Part shown: positions 46,886 through 58,792 of the stretch, in pieces
Layout: each line of letters opens with the position of its first letter
Position numbering within the stretch: the stretch's first letter is position 1
NCBI GenBank assembly: GCA_032164245.1
Contig: JAVMKO010000001.1
Coordinates: 252,225,644 to 252,289,643, forward strand
From: Sternotherus odoratus
Lineage: Eukaryota > Chordata > Testudines > Kinosternidae
DNA: 64,000 nt
Direction: 5' to 3'
Translations under genes and position numbers: made by a program
The notes under the pieces: model-generated
What the model saw: the letters and a program-made list of their open reading frames with translations, nothing else
Databases searched by the model: none
Told to the model about the DNA's origin: nothing

Positions 46886-48423
46886 GCTATTGTCCAAGTG
46901 ATGATACCTTAGGAAATACCCCAGAAGAAATTCTACATCGTCTACTCACGTCTTGGTCTCTGATGTTTGATTACGAACACCATTAAACTGTTGTGGGTCA
47001 GTTTTTACACACTGATACATAGTATTGACATCAAACTGTGTGTATATTTGAGGGATATAGAAAGCAATAAGACATTAAAGAGGGAAGTGTTGCTTGTTAA
47101 CTTACACCTTAGGTATGTGCATATAAAAATGAGGAGAGTCTAGATGTGGTGTTTATAAATTTACAGGACTTGTGGGGATAAGATGCAGTTATGAAAGCCA
47201 GCTATTTTGGGGGGCTAAATCTTGAAATTCTTACTCAAGCAAAATTTTCTTTGAAGACAAGCAAGGACTACATTTTTGAATGATTCAATATTAGTAATGA
47301 AAAATCAGAAAAGGTTGAGCACCCTAGTAATGTAGTCCTGCCCACAAAAGGGAACAGTTACTCTATATGGCTTTAGTTCTTTATAGTCACCCAAATTAAT
47401 ATCAGCATTGATAATGTGATAGGGAAAGTGACTATATTTAGCTGAGGTTTAAGATAAGCAGCTGTGTTAGTCTGTATCCGTAAATAAGACGAGGAAGACT
47501 TGTGGCACCTTAGAGACTAACCAGTTTATTTCAGCAAAAGCTTTCGTGGGCTATAGACCTCTTCATCGGATGCATAGAATGGAACAGAAGAAAGATGTAT
47601 TTATATACACAGAAAGCAAAAAAAAAAAAGTTGTACATTAGAATACCAATTCTAAGTGGCTGTTAAATTTGGAATATAATAAATATTTAGCTGTTTTTCT
47701 TACTTAATCCCATTTCCATCCCTTATTGTGGCAGCATTGTTTATTCTGACAATGCCTTTGGAGAGATCCCATCAGGATTTACAGAGTTTATACCATCAAT
47801 ACTGACCATCCTTAACATTTGACATGCTGTGGCCTATGTTAGAGAGCCAGCCTTCTTGCCTGGCTCTGCCTGATCAGCAATCCCAAAGATGGCATCTTTG
47901 ACTGACAGTTTAACTCTAGGAAACTGTCTATACGCCTTCAAAAGAATAGAACAATGCATTGTACTCCAACCGAGAAACTCTAGTAGTTTATATTACTAGA
48001 AATAGAGACTATTCTTTCTACTTAATATGGTATAAAATTTATTTTCAAAACCCCTTGTTTTTATGGAATTTATAGATGTAAATAGCTATGCTTCCCTTTG
48101 CAGCTTGAAAGGTATTTGATTTTATTTTAAGCAGCTGCCAGCAGCCAAGTTGGACTAGATACTTGAGAATGCCAAGTGCTGTGACTATAGCACCGGGTGG
48201 ACATTGTAAATAGCATTTATAAGGTCTACTACAGAATACTTAAGTAACAGGATCATCCACAACCTGTTTTTAGAAGAAAAAATAAATTTAATTTATTATA
48301 CTGTGGAATCCTTACATTCTCCAATTACAAATAGAATCATATTGAAAAATACTTAATTCTTGTATTTTCTGACAAAAAATGAATAAATAACATAATAACT
48401 ATGATCCTTTCTGTTACTTATAG
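46886..48423. other. LRCH1 intron containing repeat R1
   Basis: No gene seen outside the R1 repeat at 47447-47632. Ends at the TTATAG acceptor of exon d. Confidence 0.5.
47447..47632 (+). repeat. Dispersed repeat R1, longest copy
   Basis: AAGCAGCTGTGTTAGTCTGT, CTTGTGGCACCTTAGAGACT, AACCAGTTTATTTCAGC, AAAGCTTTCGTGGGCTATAG and CTTCATCGGATGCATAGAAT in order, finishing in an A run at about 47620-47631. Longest of four copies in the window; class undetermined. Confidence 0.75.
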
Positions 48424-48560
48424 AACTAGTAGAGCTTCCCTTGGTAAAGTTTGACTTTTCCTGCAATAAAGTGCTCGTGATTCCAATTTGTTTTAGAAAG
48501 ATGGTGCAGTTACAAGTATTACTGCTTGAGAACAATCCTCTGCAATCTCCACCAGCACAA
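48424..48560 (+). CDS. LRCH1: LRCH1 internal exon d (LRR end)
   Basis: A 137-bp exon with acceptor TTATAG and donor GTAAGT. After completing a Glu codon with AA it reads LVELPLVKFDFSCNKVLVIP, then ICFRKMVQLQVLLLENNPLQ and SPPAQ. These are the last leucine-rich repeats and the start of the conserved segment that caps the LRR block. It ends at a codon boundary and joins exactly to QICIKGKVHIF in exon e. Confidence 0.95.
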
Positions 48561-49183
48561 GTAAGTAGTATGTGTCACTTAAATTGTGATTTAGAATAAG
48601 GATACTCTAGATGATATCAAGAACAGCATGTATTTGATTATTATAGTATAAAACTTCATTATCTTGTATTTTTCCAAGATTGCAAACCCAGCAGTGGGTC
48701 TTAATTTTCATAGTCAATTGATTTTAGCTGGATTTTTTTCTGAAATATAAACAAATGGGTGATGGTAGGTCTCCTCAAGCTCCTAACTTGTGCTCTTGGG
48801 CATATGTAGCTCCTGAACAGAATCCTTCTAGAATATTCCCCCTACTAAACTGCAGCTACCTTATAAATACATTGTTAAACTTTATTTCATTCACCTGTCT
48901 TCCTTCAATGGTTACTGCTAATAAACAGGGTATTTTTATGATGATGGAGGGGGAAATTGTAATGTTGTGGATAGACCTATATTCTATAATTACTATAAGT
49001 GAATGGGCAGACATTTTAGGAAGTTTTGGTGTGATTTTACCAATTAATAAGCCACGAATATGTTCAGGACAGGGAATAATCTAGTTAAAACATCTTTTTC
49101 TGTAAGCCTACTGTATGTGATGTACATAGACACTAATAAGTTCCATATTTGGATATAGCCTGCCTTGAAGAAGTGTAATATAT
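48561..49183. other. LRCH1 intron, no gene seen
   Basis: AT-rich. The 109-codon open frame at 48755-49084 has no recognised content or splice borders. Confidence 0.45.
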
Positions 49184-49372
49184 TGTGATGATGAATGTAG
49201 ACAACACCTCCACTAGTAGACAGTGCTATATCTTACTGTTAAGTTGTTGCCTTGTATGTTATCTTGTTGATGTGACCTGACAGGTTAGCAGGAAGATCTG
49301 TCCTGCCTGTGTGTACTATGCTGGTGTTTGCTGGGCACCAGTAAATCTCTGATTCTGTAAGCAAATATTACA
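49184..49372 (+). repeat. 5' LTR of the gypsy-like relic
   Basis: Begins TGTGATGATGAATG and ends in ...TTACA. It shares CACCTCCACTAGTAGACAG and GTAAATCTCTGATTCT with the second LTR. ACTGGTGGCTTCAAGATGGC follows directly, at the position of a primer-binding site. Confidence 0.7.
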
Positions 49373-50764
49373 ACTGGTGGCTTCAAGATGGCAAAAGCAC
49401 TTTTTCCTGAGGAGAAATTTATTGGTCATGCAGATGAGACTGGAGTCTTTGAGTCTTCACAGATTTTGAGTGGACTGATGAGGAAGTAGCACAGTACCTA
49501 TTTTTGAAAAGTGATGCCAAGGTATTTTATCAGTAGCTTCCCAGTGCGGATCATGGTTCTTAAAGACAGTTACACAAATACTTATATAACCTCTCTGAAA
49601 GGCTATTGGCCCTTTTGAAACACTGGAAGGATGGCAAGCCAGAAGGCATCTGGAAGAGGACCCCATGCAGAGTTATATGCATGCATTAAGGAGATTGTTC
49701 AATAGGCCTTTCCGTCATCACTCTGTCCAGGAGATGACTCGAGTGAAGCAGAATCTGCTGTGCCACATCTGGAACTGGCAATTCAGAGAGTGGCAAGCCA
49801 CAAGGGGATTCTGTGTGAAAAGTCAATTTGTAAACCGTTTAACAGGACAACGTCATAATCTACTGGTGAAGGATAACATACTGGACATATCTATGGACTT
49901 GATTATATGCAGAGTTCAAAAACATGGAAGCAAAAATTCATGTTTTTCTTAAAGGTATTAGCTTTATACCAGTTGCTGCACTTCAAGAAATTATTGCTAG
50001 TAAAGTGACTAAATAATTGGAAGTGGCGCATGTGCAACCTATTCACAGGCATCCCATAGGTCAGAAGAGAGACTGTTTCCCAAGTGAGTCCCATAACAGA
50101 TGACATTTGCGGGTGATATGGAAGCAACGGCCATTGGAGACAGAATTACCCAAACAGAAGTGAGCCACACCAAGGGAAATAAGAACTACAATGCTGTTGA
50201 ACTGAAGTAAGTCTAATCTATGCTGAACACCCAGTGCTGAAAGGGAAGAGAATTTGTACTGCAGCAGTTAAACTGGTGAGTGTTAATCATCAACACTGCT
50301 CCCCCTGAACTTGGGGTGATGACCAGTATTTCTCGTAATGTTATGCTGGAAGAGGATTTCATCTGAGGACATTACAAGAACTCTTGTGGTATTAATAGAA
50401 TAGTTTTGTCATTGGATAACATTGAAATACCCCTGCTGGATGTTGACAGGAGGAAGTATAGACCCTGGTGTTCTTAAAGGTGCTCATATCTTGCCTATAG
50501 AATGGCAGAGAAGAACTGAGTCCTCCCTGTGAAGGCTCAGGTAAAGTCATGGTGAAGCCAACTAATCATGCAATAATAGCCCTGTTGATGAAGGACAGCT
50601 GCAATGAATCCGTAGGAGTATTTGAAGCCACCAATATCTGGTCAGAATTGCTGTTTAGCAGCACTTTTTTATTTGAGCTGGACCAAAGGGTGTGATATGG
50701 ATAAGAGCAATTAACATGACTGACCAGGAAATGCAGCTAGTGAAAAATTGGGCCATGGGGGACA

Positions 50765-50947
50765 GTGTCCAAGGTAAATAGTGTTTCAGAGCCTTCCACA
50801 AGAGCAAAGATCAAGAGCTGTGTTGCAGCCCAGTCAGTAAAAGAGCTAGGGGTTGACTTGACAAAAGCAGCCGTAGAAGGCCACAAAGGGAAGTGGTTAG
50901 TACAGTTGCTCATACAGCATGCCACTGTGTTCTCCAGGAATGATTAA
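50765..50947 (+). pseudogene. gypsy-like pol linker fragment
   Basis: A 60-codon open fragment with SVKELGVDLTKAAVEGHKGK then WLVQLLIQHATVFSRND. The last part fits the segment that precedes the reverse transcriptase in Ty3/gypsy polyproteins (LL..H..VFSR.D). The frame stops directly afterwards and no RT motif follows. A gene of its own is unlikely. Confidence 0.5.
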
Positions 50948-51805
50948 GAGTTGGGAGATATGATTGGATTCAATATCAGGTTGTGCTTAAGCCAGGGAAT
51001 ATTCCTGTGGGACAGCCTGCACATCAGATTTCCCTGGTGAAAGTCACAAATTATTTTTGGGTTCCGCCAACCCATGCTTCCCTGTGACTTGATGTTCAGG
51101 TAGCGAGAACTGGCAAGGCCCTCTGCACCTACATAAGGGAGTGACAAGGTGGACTCTAATATCAGTGATCTGATGACAGCATTCTAGAAAGTGGAGGAAC
51201 AGATGAGCTGGAAATGAACATGTCGAGCACAAGATGCCAGGAAAAAGGAAAATGATGTGCCCATCCAGGAAGGAGAGAAGCTGTAGGTATGCAACTGGAA
51301 AAATCCCCAAATTACTCCTTTCTGGGGGGACATTACTCAGTAATTAAGAAATTAAACTCATCCTTCCTGATTTTTTTTTTTTTAAAGTGAGAGCCCACCC
51401 TTTTGTATTGCATTGAGAATTGGTCCCCAGATTCACTAAATGAAAGGAGAGGATAAACCTTGAGGATGCTCAACACCTATTCCAGAGGGCTTCAGTAGAG
51501 GATTAGGAGGTACTCAGCAGGTTCGTATGGCTCATAAAGGGAAACCGATTGTGGACAAAGACTTGCTGGGGTGTTCTGGAAATCTCAACACAGTGCCGTC
51601 TTCATCAGACAGTCTGACCACAATGGATAGGCCTGATCTAAAGGATGTGAATCCTTCACTCGTGGATCATCTAGATCCAAGTATGATATGACTTAATACA
51701 GGACTTGACAGGGGCAGATGAACATGGAAATCTGCATGGATGGCAGACTACTTGGATTCGTAGGAGTTACTGTTTAAATTCATATTTAACTAGAGAGGGG
51801 AACAT

Positions 51806-51930
51806 TGTAATGATTAGAGCAGATAGCACCTCCACCAGTAGATGATGCTGTATCTTTCTCAGTGTGAAGTTGCTGTATGCCGATACTTGCAGTGTCCACG
51901 TAAATCTCTGATTCTAGAAGTGGGTACTAC
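51806..51930 (+). repeat. 3' LTR of the gypsy-like relic (shortened)
   Basis: Begins TGTAATGATTAGAGCAG and carries CACCTCCACCAGTAGATGA and GTAAATCTCTGATTCT. It lacks about 65 bp present in the first LTR. The many differences between the two LTRs indicate an old insertion. Confidence 0.68.
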
Positions 51931-52829
51931 GGTAAAACTGAAGGAAATGCCTATGTTCTCTGTAAACTTCTGCCGTCCAAAGTTTTCCACTGTCATTGTT
52001 TGGACTTATTAAACTATTACAGCTCTGCTATGGGAGCCAAAAATGATTGTGGATTGCCAGGCATTACTTGCATGATTTGCTTAAAGTAAACAAGCAAAAC
52101 ATTTTCCATTTTTCCATTAACCGTAAAGCTGATTTTAAAAGATAAGTGAAGCAGACGTCACCAAGTTGTGAGATTAGAAATATTAGCTCATTTTTTTCAA
52201 ATGTAATAAATGTATCTTAATGCACCAAACCAATGCATAGAAACTTGTAAAGTCAATTTAAATAGAAAGAGACAGCACATTTGATTTAAGTGCCCTGTTA
52301 ACTACCTTCTTAAAATAAAAAAAATGTTTATTACTTATAAACTGAAAAATATCATTTACTTTGTTTTTCTCCATTGGGGAGGGGGAAGGTACAGTATTTT
52401 CCTCCTGGATTTATAATGTAGCATATGTTGATATGGCTGCTTCTTGTTTCTACTTTCTCTACACACTTATGTTGTTCTTGATGTTAAGGGAGATGTGCAT
52501 TACTCTTGGAATGTATTTATACTAGAAGATATAAAATTGTGCACATCTTGCCCAAACCCACCTGGGTCATGGTGGGCATGCTCCAAATGAAGTCAATAGT
52601 AAAATTCCCATTATCTCCATTGCTACTTCTTAATGTCTTCTCCAAAGCAGCAAAATGAGATTGCACACTGTTTTTGTTGTAATTTTTAAAAACAATATAA
52701 TCTGATGGAAAACATTGTCTGTTATTTTTTTAGGAAGTTAATATTAGTAAGATCAAATTTGGAGCAAACATCTTTTTAAATACTACCCTATCTTTATAGT
52801 TATAAATGTGTTTTTTCTCATCCTAATAG
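51931..52829. other. LRCH1 intron, no gene seen
   Basis: AT-rich; ends in a pyrimidine-rich tract and CTAATAG before exon e. Confidence 0.5.
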
Positions 52830-52957
52830 ATTTGTATAAAGGGCAAAGTTCACATATTCAAATATCTGAGCATACAGGCATGCCAGATTAAAACAGCAGA
52901 CTCACTTTATCTTAATGCCATAGAACGGCCACACTTGCAGCAACCTGTAGAAGAGAG
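52830..52957 (+). CDS. LRCH1: LRCH1 internal exon e (post-LRR segment)
   Basis: A 128-bp exon bordered by AATAG and GTAAGT. It starts at a codon boundary: ICIKGKVHIFKYLSIQACQI then KTADSLYLNAIERPHLQQPV and EE. This is the conserved helical cap after the LRR domain in LRCH proteins, followed by the start of the linker. Two bases (AG) are left, completed by C of exon f to give Ser. The KGKVHIFKYL...QAC block is a family hallmark. Confidence 0.95.
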
Positions 52958-55607
52958 GTAAGTATAAAAGACTAACACTGCATTCTTTGTTCACATAAAT
53001 CAGTTCTAGCAATCTTGGAAACAAAATGAAATATATTTTTAATTCTTTTACTTTAAGAGTTTTCAATATAGGCTTATGTCAGCTATACCTTTTTGAATAA
53101 AACTCTTATTCTGAATTAATAATCTTTATTACAGAGAAACCCCTGTATTACTTCAGAATGATTATAACATTAAATAACTTAAATTTAATCTTGGTGATTA
53201 TTAAATACTACCCCTCCGCCATAACCATATACTGTAATTTGATTAAGATGTTTTAGTTTTGATGGACTCAGATTAGATTAGATTGATTTTTAAATACACA
53301 TTGGTGTTTTTCATGTTTTCCCCCCTTCATGTTGTCACTACTGGGCAGAGTTAAGGTTTTTGAGATGATTTAACTGTGCATTTCCAAAACTTAACATGTT
53401 TGGATTTCTTTTAAGTGTAATTTTAACTCTGAATTTCTTGGACTGGTAATGCTGAGTTTTGGGACAATATTATAAAATGTTTATGCTAATTACTGTTTTG
53501 TCTTCTCAACCTTAACTCAACATTAATATGTTTTTTGTCTGGGATATCTTTGTTTTTTAAAAAATATTTCAGACAAATAGAAAACCTCAAAATATGCTAC
53601 CATATGATATTTCTAATGACTTGAGATAAATAGTATCAACTTTAATATTTTTAAAAATTGTAATTAAGGGCAAATTCACTGGTACACCAGAGCAGCACAA
53701 ATCAGCCAGATCTGGGATTACATCTGCTTTGCATCATTAGAGCAGTGCAAGGCAGCCAAAGTGTATTTGGTGGATTGTGCCTTTGGTTTATTGGTGTAGA
53801 GAGCTATGTTACAGGAACTAGTGCTATATGAAGGAAAGGATGGGCAGGGAGAACCCTGTTGGTAACCTGTATAATGACATTAGATACATCAATCATTATT
53901 TATTTATCTTACTTGCAACCTAATTTCTTCAATCATGGTGTATGCACAACACTTCAATGAATTTTAATTATCAGGATAGTTTAAAAAGTCTTTGTTCCTT
54001 ACTGAGATCATTTGGGACAAAGAAAAGACTGACAAGTGCTATATTTCTTAAAGAACCTGTTCCTAAATTAATTTGAACTCATAAACTTATTGATAGATTT
54101 TCAGGTAAATTCTCAAAAATTCCATCCTGTACTCGGAGAATAACCCTTGTAAATTTGGGTTGGATATGCTATATTTATTGTATATAAAAATAGTTTAATG
54201 CTTGATTTTAGTCTAATGAAATTCAGCCTGTTATGGAGTTGTGGCCAGTGGTATAATGGTATAAAATGAGCATATAGCTTATTATTAGAGAGATCTACTC
54301 GGTCAAAGTTGAAAAGGCATCTATTTAATTTACTTATGAGACATACAGTGACATCTTTTTGTTATATGTTCATTCAAGTGATTAGAACAATGAGGTCCTG
54401 GTCCATAACTGGGACTCCTATGTGCTACCATATTAATAATGATAGGTCTTAAGCATTATCTTTATTACATATCAGGAATAGCAGCTTTTTTCTATATTCC
54501 TGTGTTGTACTTTATTAATTTATCACGTATACTGTAGCACAAGTATATTCTTTGTATTCATTAGCTTTTCTACTAGCTAATGAAAAATGAAAAATTATGG
54601 ACAATACTGTTTTCATGTTTCTGAGAATAATCTTATTATAACAGCTTTAAAAGAAACACAAAACCTCTGGAATTTCCACAGATTATTTCACACAAAGTCC
54701 CAGTATTTACTGATAACAGATGGTAAAAACTGAGCCTTAATCAGAGACCTGGATTTTACAAAGACTCTTAAAATTGTGTTTTTCATTTTTATTGGTAAAT
54801 ATGTCTAGTTGCTGAGAAAGTGACACTGTGCAAAAACAAAAAATGGTGGAATTGGGCAGGATTCCAATTTAATATTTTAAATTGCAAATAGAAATGTGTG
54901 ATGTGGAAAAATGTGAGGGTCAATGTACTATTCTAGGAACATGAGCATATGACTATTATTGTACTGTACAATGAGTAAAGGTCATATATTAGGCAATGAA
55001 ACCAGAGCAGAAGGTATCTGGCATTATTATGGTTTACTAATTTAAATAAGTAAACCTCAAGGAGTTTTTTAATTAATGCATGTCACAAAGGTACCTATGT
55101 TATTAATTACTTCATGCTCTAGGGAGATCCAACCCTCTCTCCTCCAACACTAATTAATTTTTAACATATTAATGCTCAGTTGCGATTCTGTTGACTACAC
55201 TCGGAGTTCAACTATTTTAGTTGATTTGAAAGTCACTTTGAGGATAGGCTAAGCAATCAGAATGCTGCTAAGCTACTGGCAGTTTTTATCTGGGTGAACA
55301 AAAAAAGATGATTTAACAATAGATTATTTTTTCCTATTCTTAATAAATCATCTTTTTAACCAATAAGCGTACTATATGTTTAGAGGAACTTGTTGAGGAG
55401 TTTGTTCGATCCATTTTACTTGACACTGAACAGTTGCACAATAATGGTACCAGTCTTACTTCAAATGTATTATATTACTAATTTGTTAAGGGACTGATCT
55501 TGGATCATAGAGGCTAATTGGAGTTTTGGTATTGACTTCACTGAGATTAGGATCAGGCTCTTACTGCACACTAAGATAACTTTCTGTTGGCTTTTGTTTA
55601 CATTTAG
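52958..55607. other. LRCH1 intron with a locally repeated block
   Basis: No gene seen. Bases 53761-53935 recur at 58793-58978 (see the repeat entries). Ends in the CATTTAG acceptor of exon f. Confidence 0.5.
53761..53935 (+). repeat. Direct repeat D, copy 1
   Basis: Shares long words with 58793-58978 in the same orientation: AGGATGGGCAGGGAGAACCC, TGTATAATGACATTAGATAC, ATCAATCATT and AACCTAATTTCTTCAA. About nine in ten bases agree apart from a few small insertions. Confidence 0.85.
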
Positions 55608-55692
55608 CATTGATGACATATATCCAAGTAAGAAGGATTCTGATTCAGGTGTTGGGAGTGATAATGGAGATAAACGTTTGTCCGCTACAGAG
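55608..55692 (+). CDS. LRCH1: LRCH1 internal exon f (acidic linker start)
   Basis: An 85-bp exon with acceptor CATTTAG and donor GGTAAGT. After completing a Ser codon it reads IDDIYPSKKDSDSGVGSDNG then DKRLSATE, ending at a codon boundary. The DSGVGSDNGDKRLSATE stretch is characteristic of LRCH1; the LRCH2 equivalent has different residues at several positions (from memory). Serine- and acid-rich, it opens the disordered linker between the LRR and calponin-homology domains. The next exon is not in the window. The reading frame stays open past the donor for 87 more codons. Confidence 0.93.
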
Positions 55693-55953
55693 GTAAGTTA
55701 CCTGAATTTTTACTTTTTCAGCCATTTTGGTTTATACTTCCAGTTGGATAGTTTTGTGGAAATGCTTTCTGTGTATCAAAAATATGCAGCCAAACCATGG
55801 ACAGAAATTTCTACAAAAGAAAAGAGTGAAATGATGAAGATAAAAGAGAAACTTCATTCTATATATCCCATAGAAGGGGCTGTCAAAACATTTATTTCGA
55901 AAGGTTTTAAGAATACATTACTAAAGAACAGACATTCATCAAGAGAGGATTGA
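55693..55953 (+). other. Open read-through from LRCH1 exon f
   Basis: The frame of exon f continues 86 codons past its donor to TGA at 55951-55953. The distal part (from about 55741) has balanced, non-repetitive composition: LDSFVEMLSVYQKYAAKPWT, then EISTKEKSEMMKIKEKL, then a Lys-rich tail. An acceptor-like TTATACTTCCAG precedes it at about 55733-55744. It could be a retained-intron end of LRCH1, a separate exon, a processed-pseudogene fragment or chance. I do not recognise the sequence. Confidence 0.3.
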
Positions 55954-57516
55954 TGCTTTTGTGATTTTAGGCAATTGAAAATTTAGGCAATTCTCATGTT
56001 GCCTATGAGAATAATTATTTATCTCGCTCTGATTGAAAGTCAATGGGAATTGGGCACCAAACTCCTTCAGGCACTTTTGACAGCCTCATCTAAATTTATT
56101 ATTATTTTACATCCACCACTCAGATCTTCTTTTCAAGTTTTTGCTGTCTAAAGGCCACTGGAAGACACAGACTCTGGATGTTACAGCTGCTTTGTAATGT
56201 TCCTGCACTTGGCTGTTTTGTTCTCTAAATATTCATTCATTCACTCTACTTTGCTGCTGAACTGGCTTTTTTTTTTTTTTTTTTTTGGAATCCCAAAATT
56301 GAAAATAGAGCCTTTGAGGTGGGTCTCCCCAAAGTACTAATTTGGACTTCGTGTAGTTTTTGAAATACTGTATATTTAAAAGAAGAAATAGAAAGAAGAA
56401 TGAACAGGATGGTGGGAGGCTGCTGAGAGAACAGGGTACTACAAAAAATAAAAGTATCAGTAAATTGAATCTTCGTGGGAGTTGAGAAGAGCAAATGAAA
56501 ATGGATGAATGGAAAAGCGCATGGGAGGCAAATAGAAAAAAGAGGGGTGGGAGATAGTGTGGAAAATATGACAGGGAAAGTAATGGAGTATGGGGGGAAA
56601 TGAAGAAGGAAAGGAAAAGGAGGAAGGTTAGCTGTGTAATACAGCTCCCAGTGTGTCATGTCTTTGGGACTTTATTTGGTACATGACTTTTTCTTTTTTC
56701 GTACAACGCCTGCCATGTTCTTGATACTAACCAAAGGAACCATATTATCACATAGTGGCATGATGAAAGCTTTATCTTCTCCTCTCAGTTCTTACAAAGA
56801 GAATGCTTCCATTTTCTGTACTACAGTACTTGTAAAGTATGGATTTTCATGGGAAAATGGGTGTTATTGAGCCCATGTGTGTGGCCTCCCCCTGTCCTGG
56901 TCCCAGATAAGGGCTCTCCCAGGGAGCAGGAGTGGCCAAAGCTGCTTCATTACTCAGATGTTGTAAATGTGAGAAGGATCAGAAGAGGCCATGTGTCCAG
57001 TCCCCACCCTTTCCTCCCACCATCCTTGGTATATCTGATGTTCAAATTTGAATTCTGTTTGTTTGGGGATAGTGGGTTAAATGAACAAATTACATATATT
57101 CTCTGTCTAGATGGTTCGACCCTGACCTCATCTACAAGTCATTTCTTTATAGCTGAAGTGTAGTCCTGGATATTGCCAATATCACACATAGACATCATCT
57201 TCTTTCATGAATTGTTTCTTTAGAAAATGTATTGATTATGGCAACTGTGAGATAAATCCTGCTTTTCAATGGTATCTCCTTTACAGTATCTCATTCATCT
57301 TTAGAGTTGATGGATAACACTTTGATTCACCTTTTTAAAAAAAATCACTTCTGTGTCAGTTAAAATTCACTAGAACAGCAGCATATTTTTATTCCTTTAA
57401 CAGTAGTATTTGAGATTTGCATAGGGAGATCAAGATTAAATATGGCATGTGAAGATCCATTTGCTTTCTCTGCACCATTTCTCTGAAGAATATGGCATTG
57501 GTACCAGAACTATATG
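55954..57516. other. LRCH1 intron, no gene seen
   Basis: Contains a T run of more than 20 nt (about 56266-56286) and a purine-rich segment (56380-56630). The open frames here reflect that composition. Confidence 0.5.
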
Positions 57517-57979
57517 TTCTTCTTTGAGTGCTGGTCCTATGTGTTTTCCACTGTGAGGATACATGCGCTCCATGCACCTGGAGCCAGAAAATTTTGAAAA
57601 TTTTTGAAAGCTGTTGATCCACATATGCACCTTGGCTCACTTCATGCCTCTGAGGAGATAGAGTGGGTGGACCGACTACCTCTCTGTTTCCTTCTCACCG
57701 CCACATGGTCCGGGTCAGAACCTCCTGTGTCCAAAGATTTGGATTTGTTTCTTTATCTGTTAACATATATTTAGATATCTGTAAATAATTTTAGAAGTTT
57801 TAGAATTAAAAGTTTTATCTAATAGTTTATAGTATTTTATAATTAGTTAGTTAGTCTCCCTGATCTGGGGTTCACTTCCTCTGTACCCCATTTTGGATAT
57901 TGGACTATGCCTAGGACACTGGGGTTTGAAATTTGTGCATCTTGCCTGCGATCCTTCTCAGTCAGAGAGGACCATCTTG

Positions 57980-58054
57980 ACGAGACGCGATAAATCGATT
58001 GCCAATAGATCGATCACTACCCGCCGATCTGCGTATCTATAAGACATACCCTAA
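57980..58054 (+). mobile_element. MITE fragment, GATAAATCGAT family
   Basis: ACGAGACGCGATAAATCGAT followed by AGATCGATCACTACC and ending AAGACATACCCTAA is the right end of the family seen whole at 13459-13757. It lies inside the old DIRS relic. Confidence 0.75.
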
Positions 58055-58138
58055 CAAATGTTTGTTAGTCTATAAGGTGCCACAGGACTCTTTGTCACTT
58101 TTGCAGATCAAGACTAACAAGGTTATCCCTCTGATTCT
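58055..58138 (-). repeat. Dispersed repeat R1, inverted fragment
   Basis: The complement reads TTGTTAGTCTTGATCTGC then GAGTCCTGTGGCACCTTATA and GACTAACAAAC, matching the 5' half of the R1 repeat. Confidence 0.7.
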
Positions 58139-58792
58139 TTTCACAAGAAGATTCTCAAACAAGAAGTGGAATCCCTCTTACAGCAAGAAGTAGGTTCCTC
58201 ATTAGTACCGGGGGGAAGGGTTACTTGACAAACTTCCTAGCATCCAAAAAGAAGGGCGGTTGGAGACCCATTCTGAACTTCTGCCATCTTTATTTTCAAA
58301 TTCAAGTTTTGCCTGGGCACATTGGCATCTATAATTCCATCCCTGGAAAAGGACATGTGATTTAGAACTCTCAGCATGAAGAACACCGACAGTCATGTGG
58401 ACGTGACCCTCTCACAGGGTGACACTCTATTTCTTCCATGATCAGACCCTTTGAACTATGCCTTCCCTCCACTCCACTACTTCCCTTCCCTCCGCTACTC
58501 CTGCCTTGGGCTTTACACGAGATTCAGCAGGACAGGACATAAGTTATCCTCATTGCCCTCAAGTGGCCCAGAAAATTTTGATTCCCAAAACTTCTGTGTA
58601 TGCCGTCTCGGGCACCAATCATTCCAATATTTCCTGATCTCCTGACCCAGGAGAATGGCAAGATCAAATGTCCCAACTCCCGTATGCTTCATCTCAGGGA
58701 TTGGTTTTTAGATGGGCATCATCCTTAGAGCTATCATGTTTTGAAGCTGTACAGAACATTTTTTCTAATATTAAGAAGGATTCCACTAGAAA

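Larger units (their letters stand above)
49184..51930 (+). mobile_element. Decayed Ty3/gypsy-like LTR retrotransposon
   Basis: Two related terminal segments in the same orientation bound this block (listed separately). Just before the second is a purine tract AGAGAGGGGAACA, as expected for a polypurine primer. Internal coding traces are gag-like words near 49600-49900 (LCHIWNWQFREWQ in an open frame at 49665-49952) and QLLIQHATVFSRND at about 50905-50946. The latter resembles the linker before the reverse transcriptase in Ty3/gypsy pol. The reverse transcriptase, RNase H and integrase motifs are not visible, so most of pol has been deleted or has decayed. Class is inferred mainly from that linker. 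Confidence 0.62.

Noticed and set aside
49184..51930. Endogenous retrovirus
   Set aside because: No env-like or retroviral pol motifs are visible; the only pol trace fits Ty3/gypsy better, and the LTRs are short.
31922..55692. Assignment to LRCH2 or LRCH3
   Set aside because: The residues around PMELCHFVSLE, CLCGLPLKVLIASNNKLGSL and DSGVGSDNGDKRLSATE fit LRCH1 as I remember it and differ clearly from the other paralogues. A database alignment would settle it.
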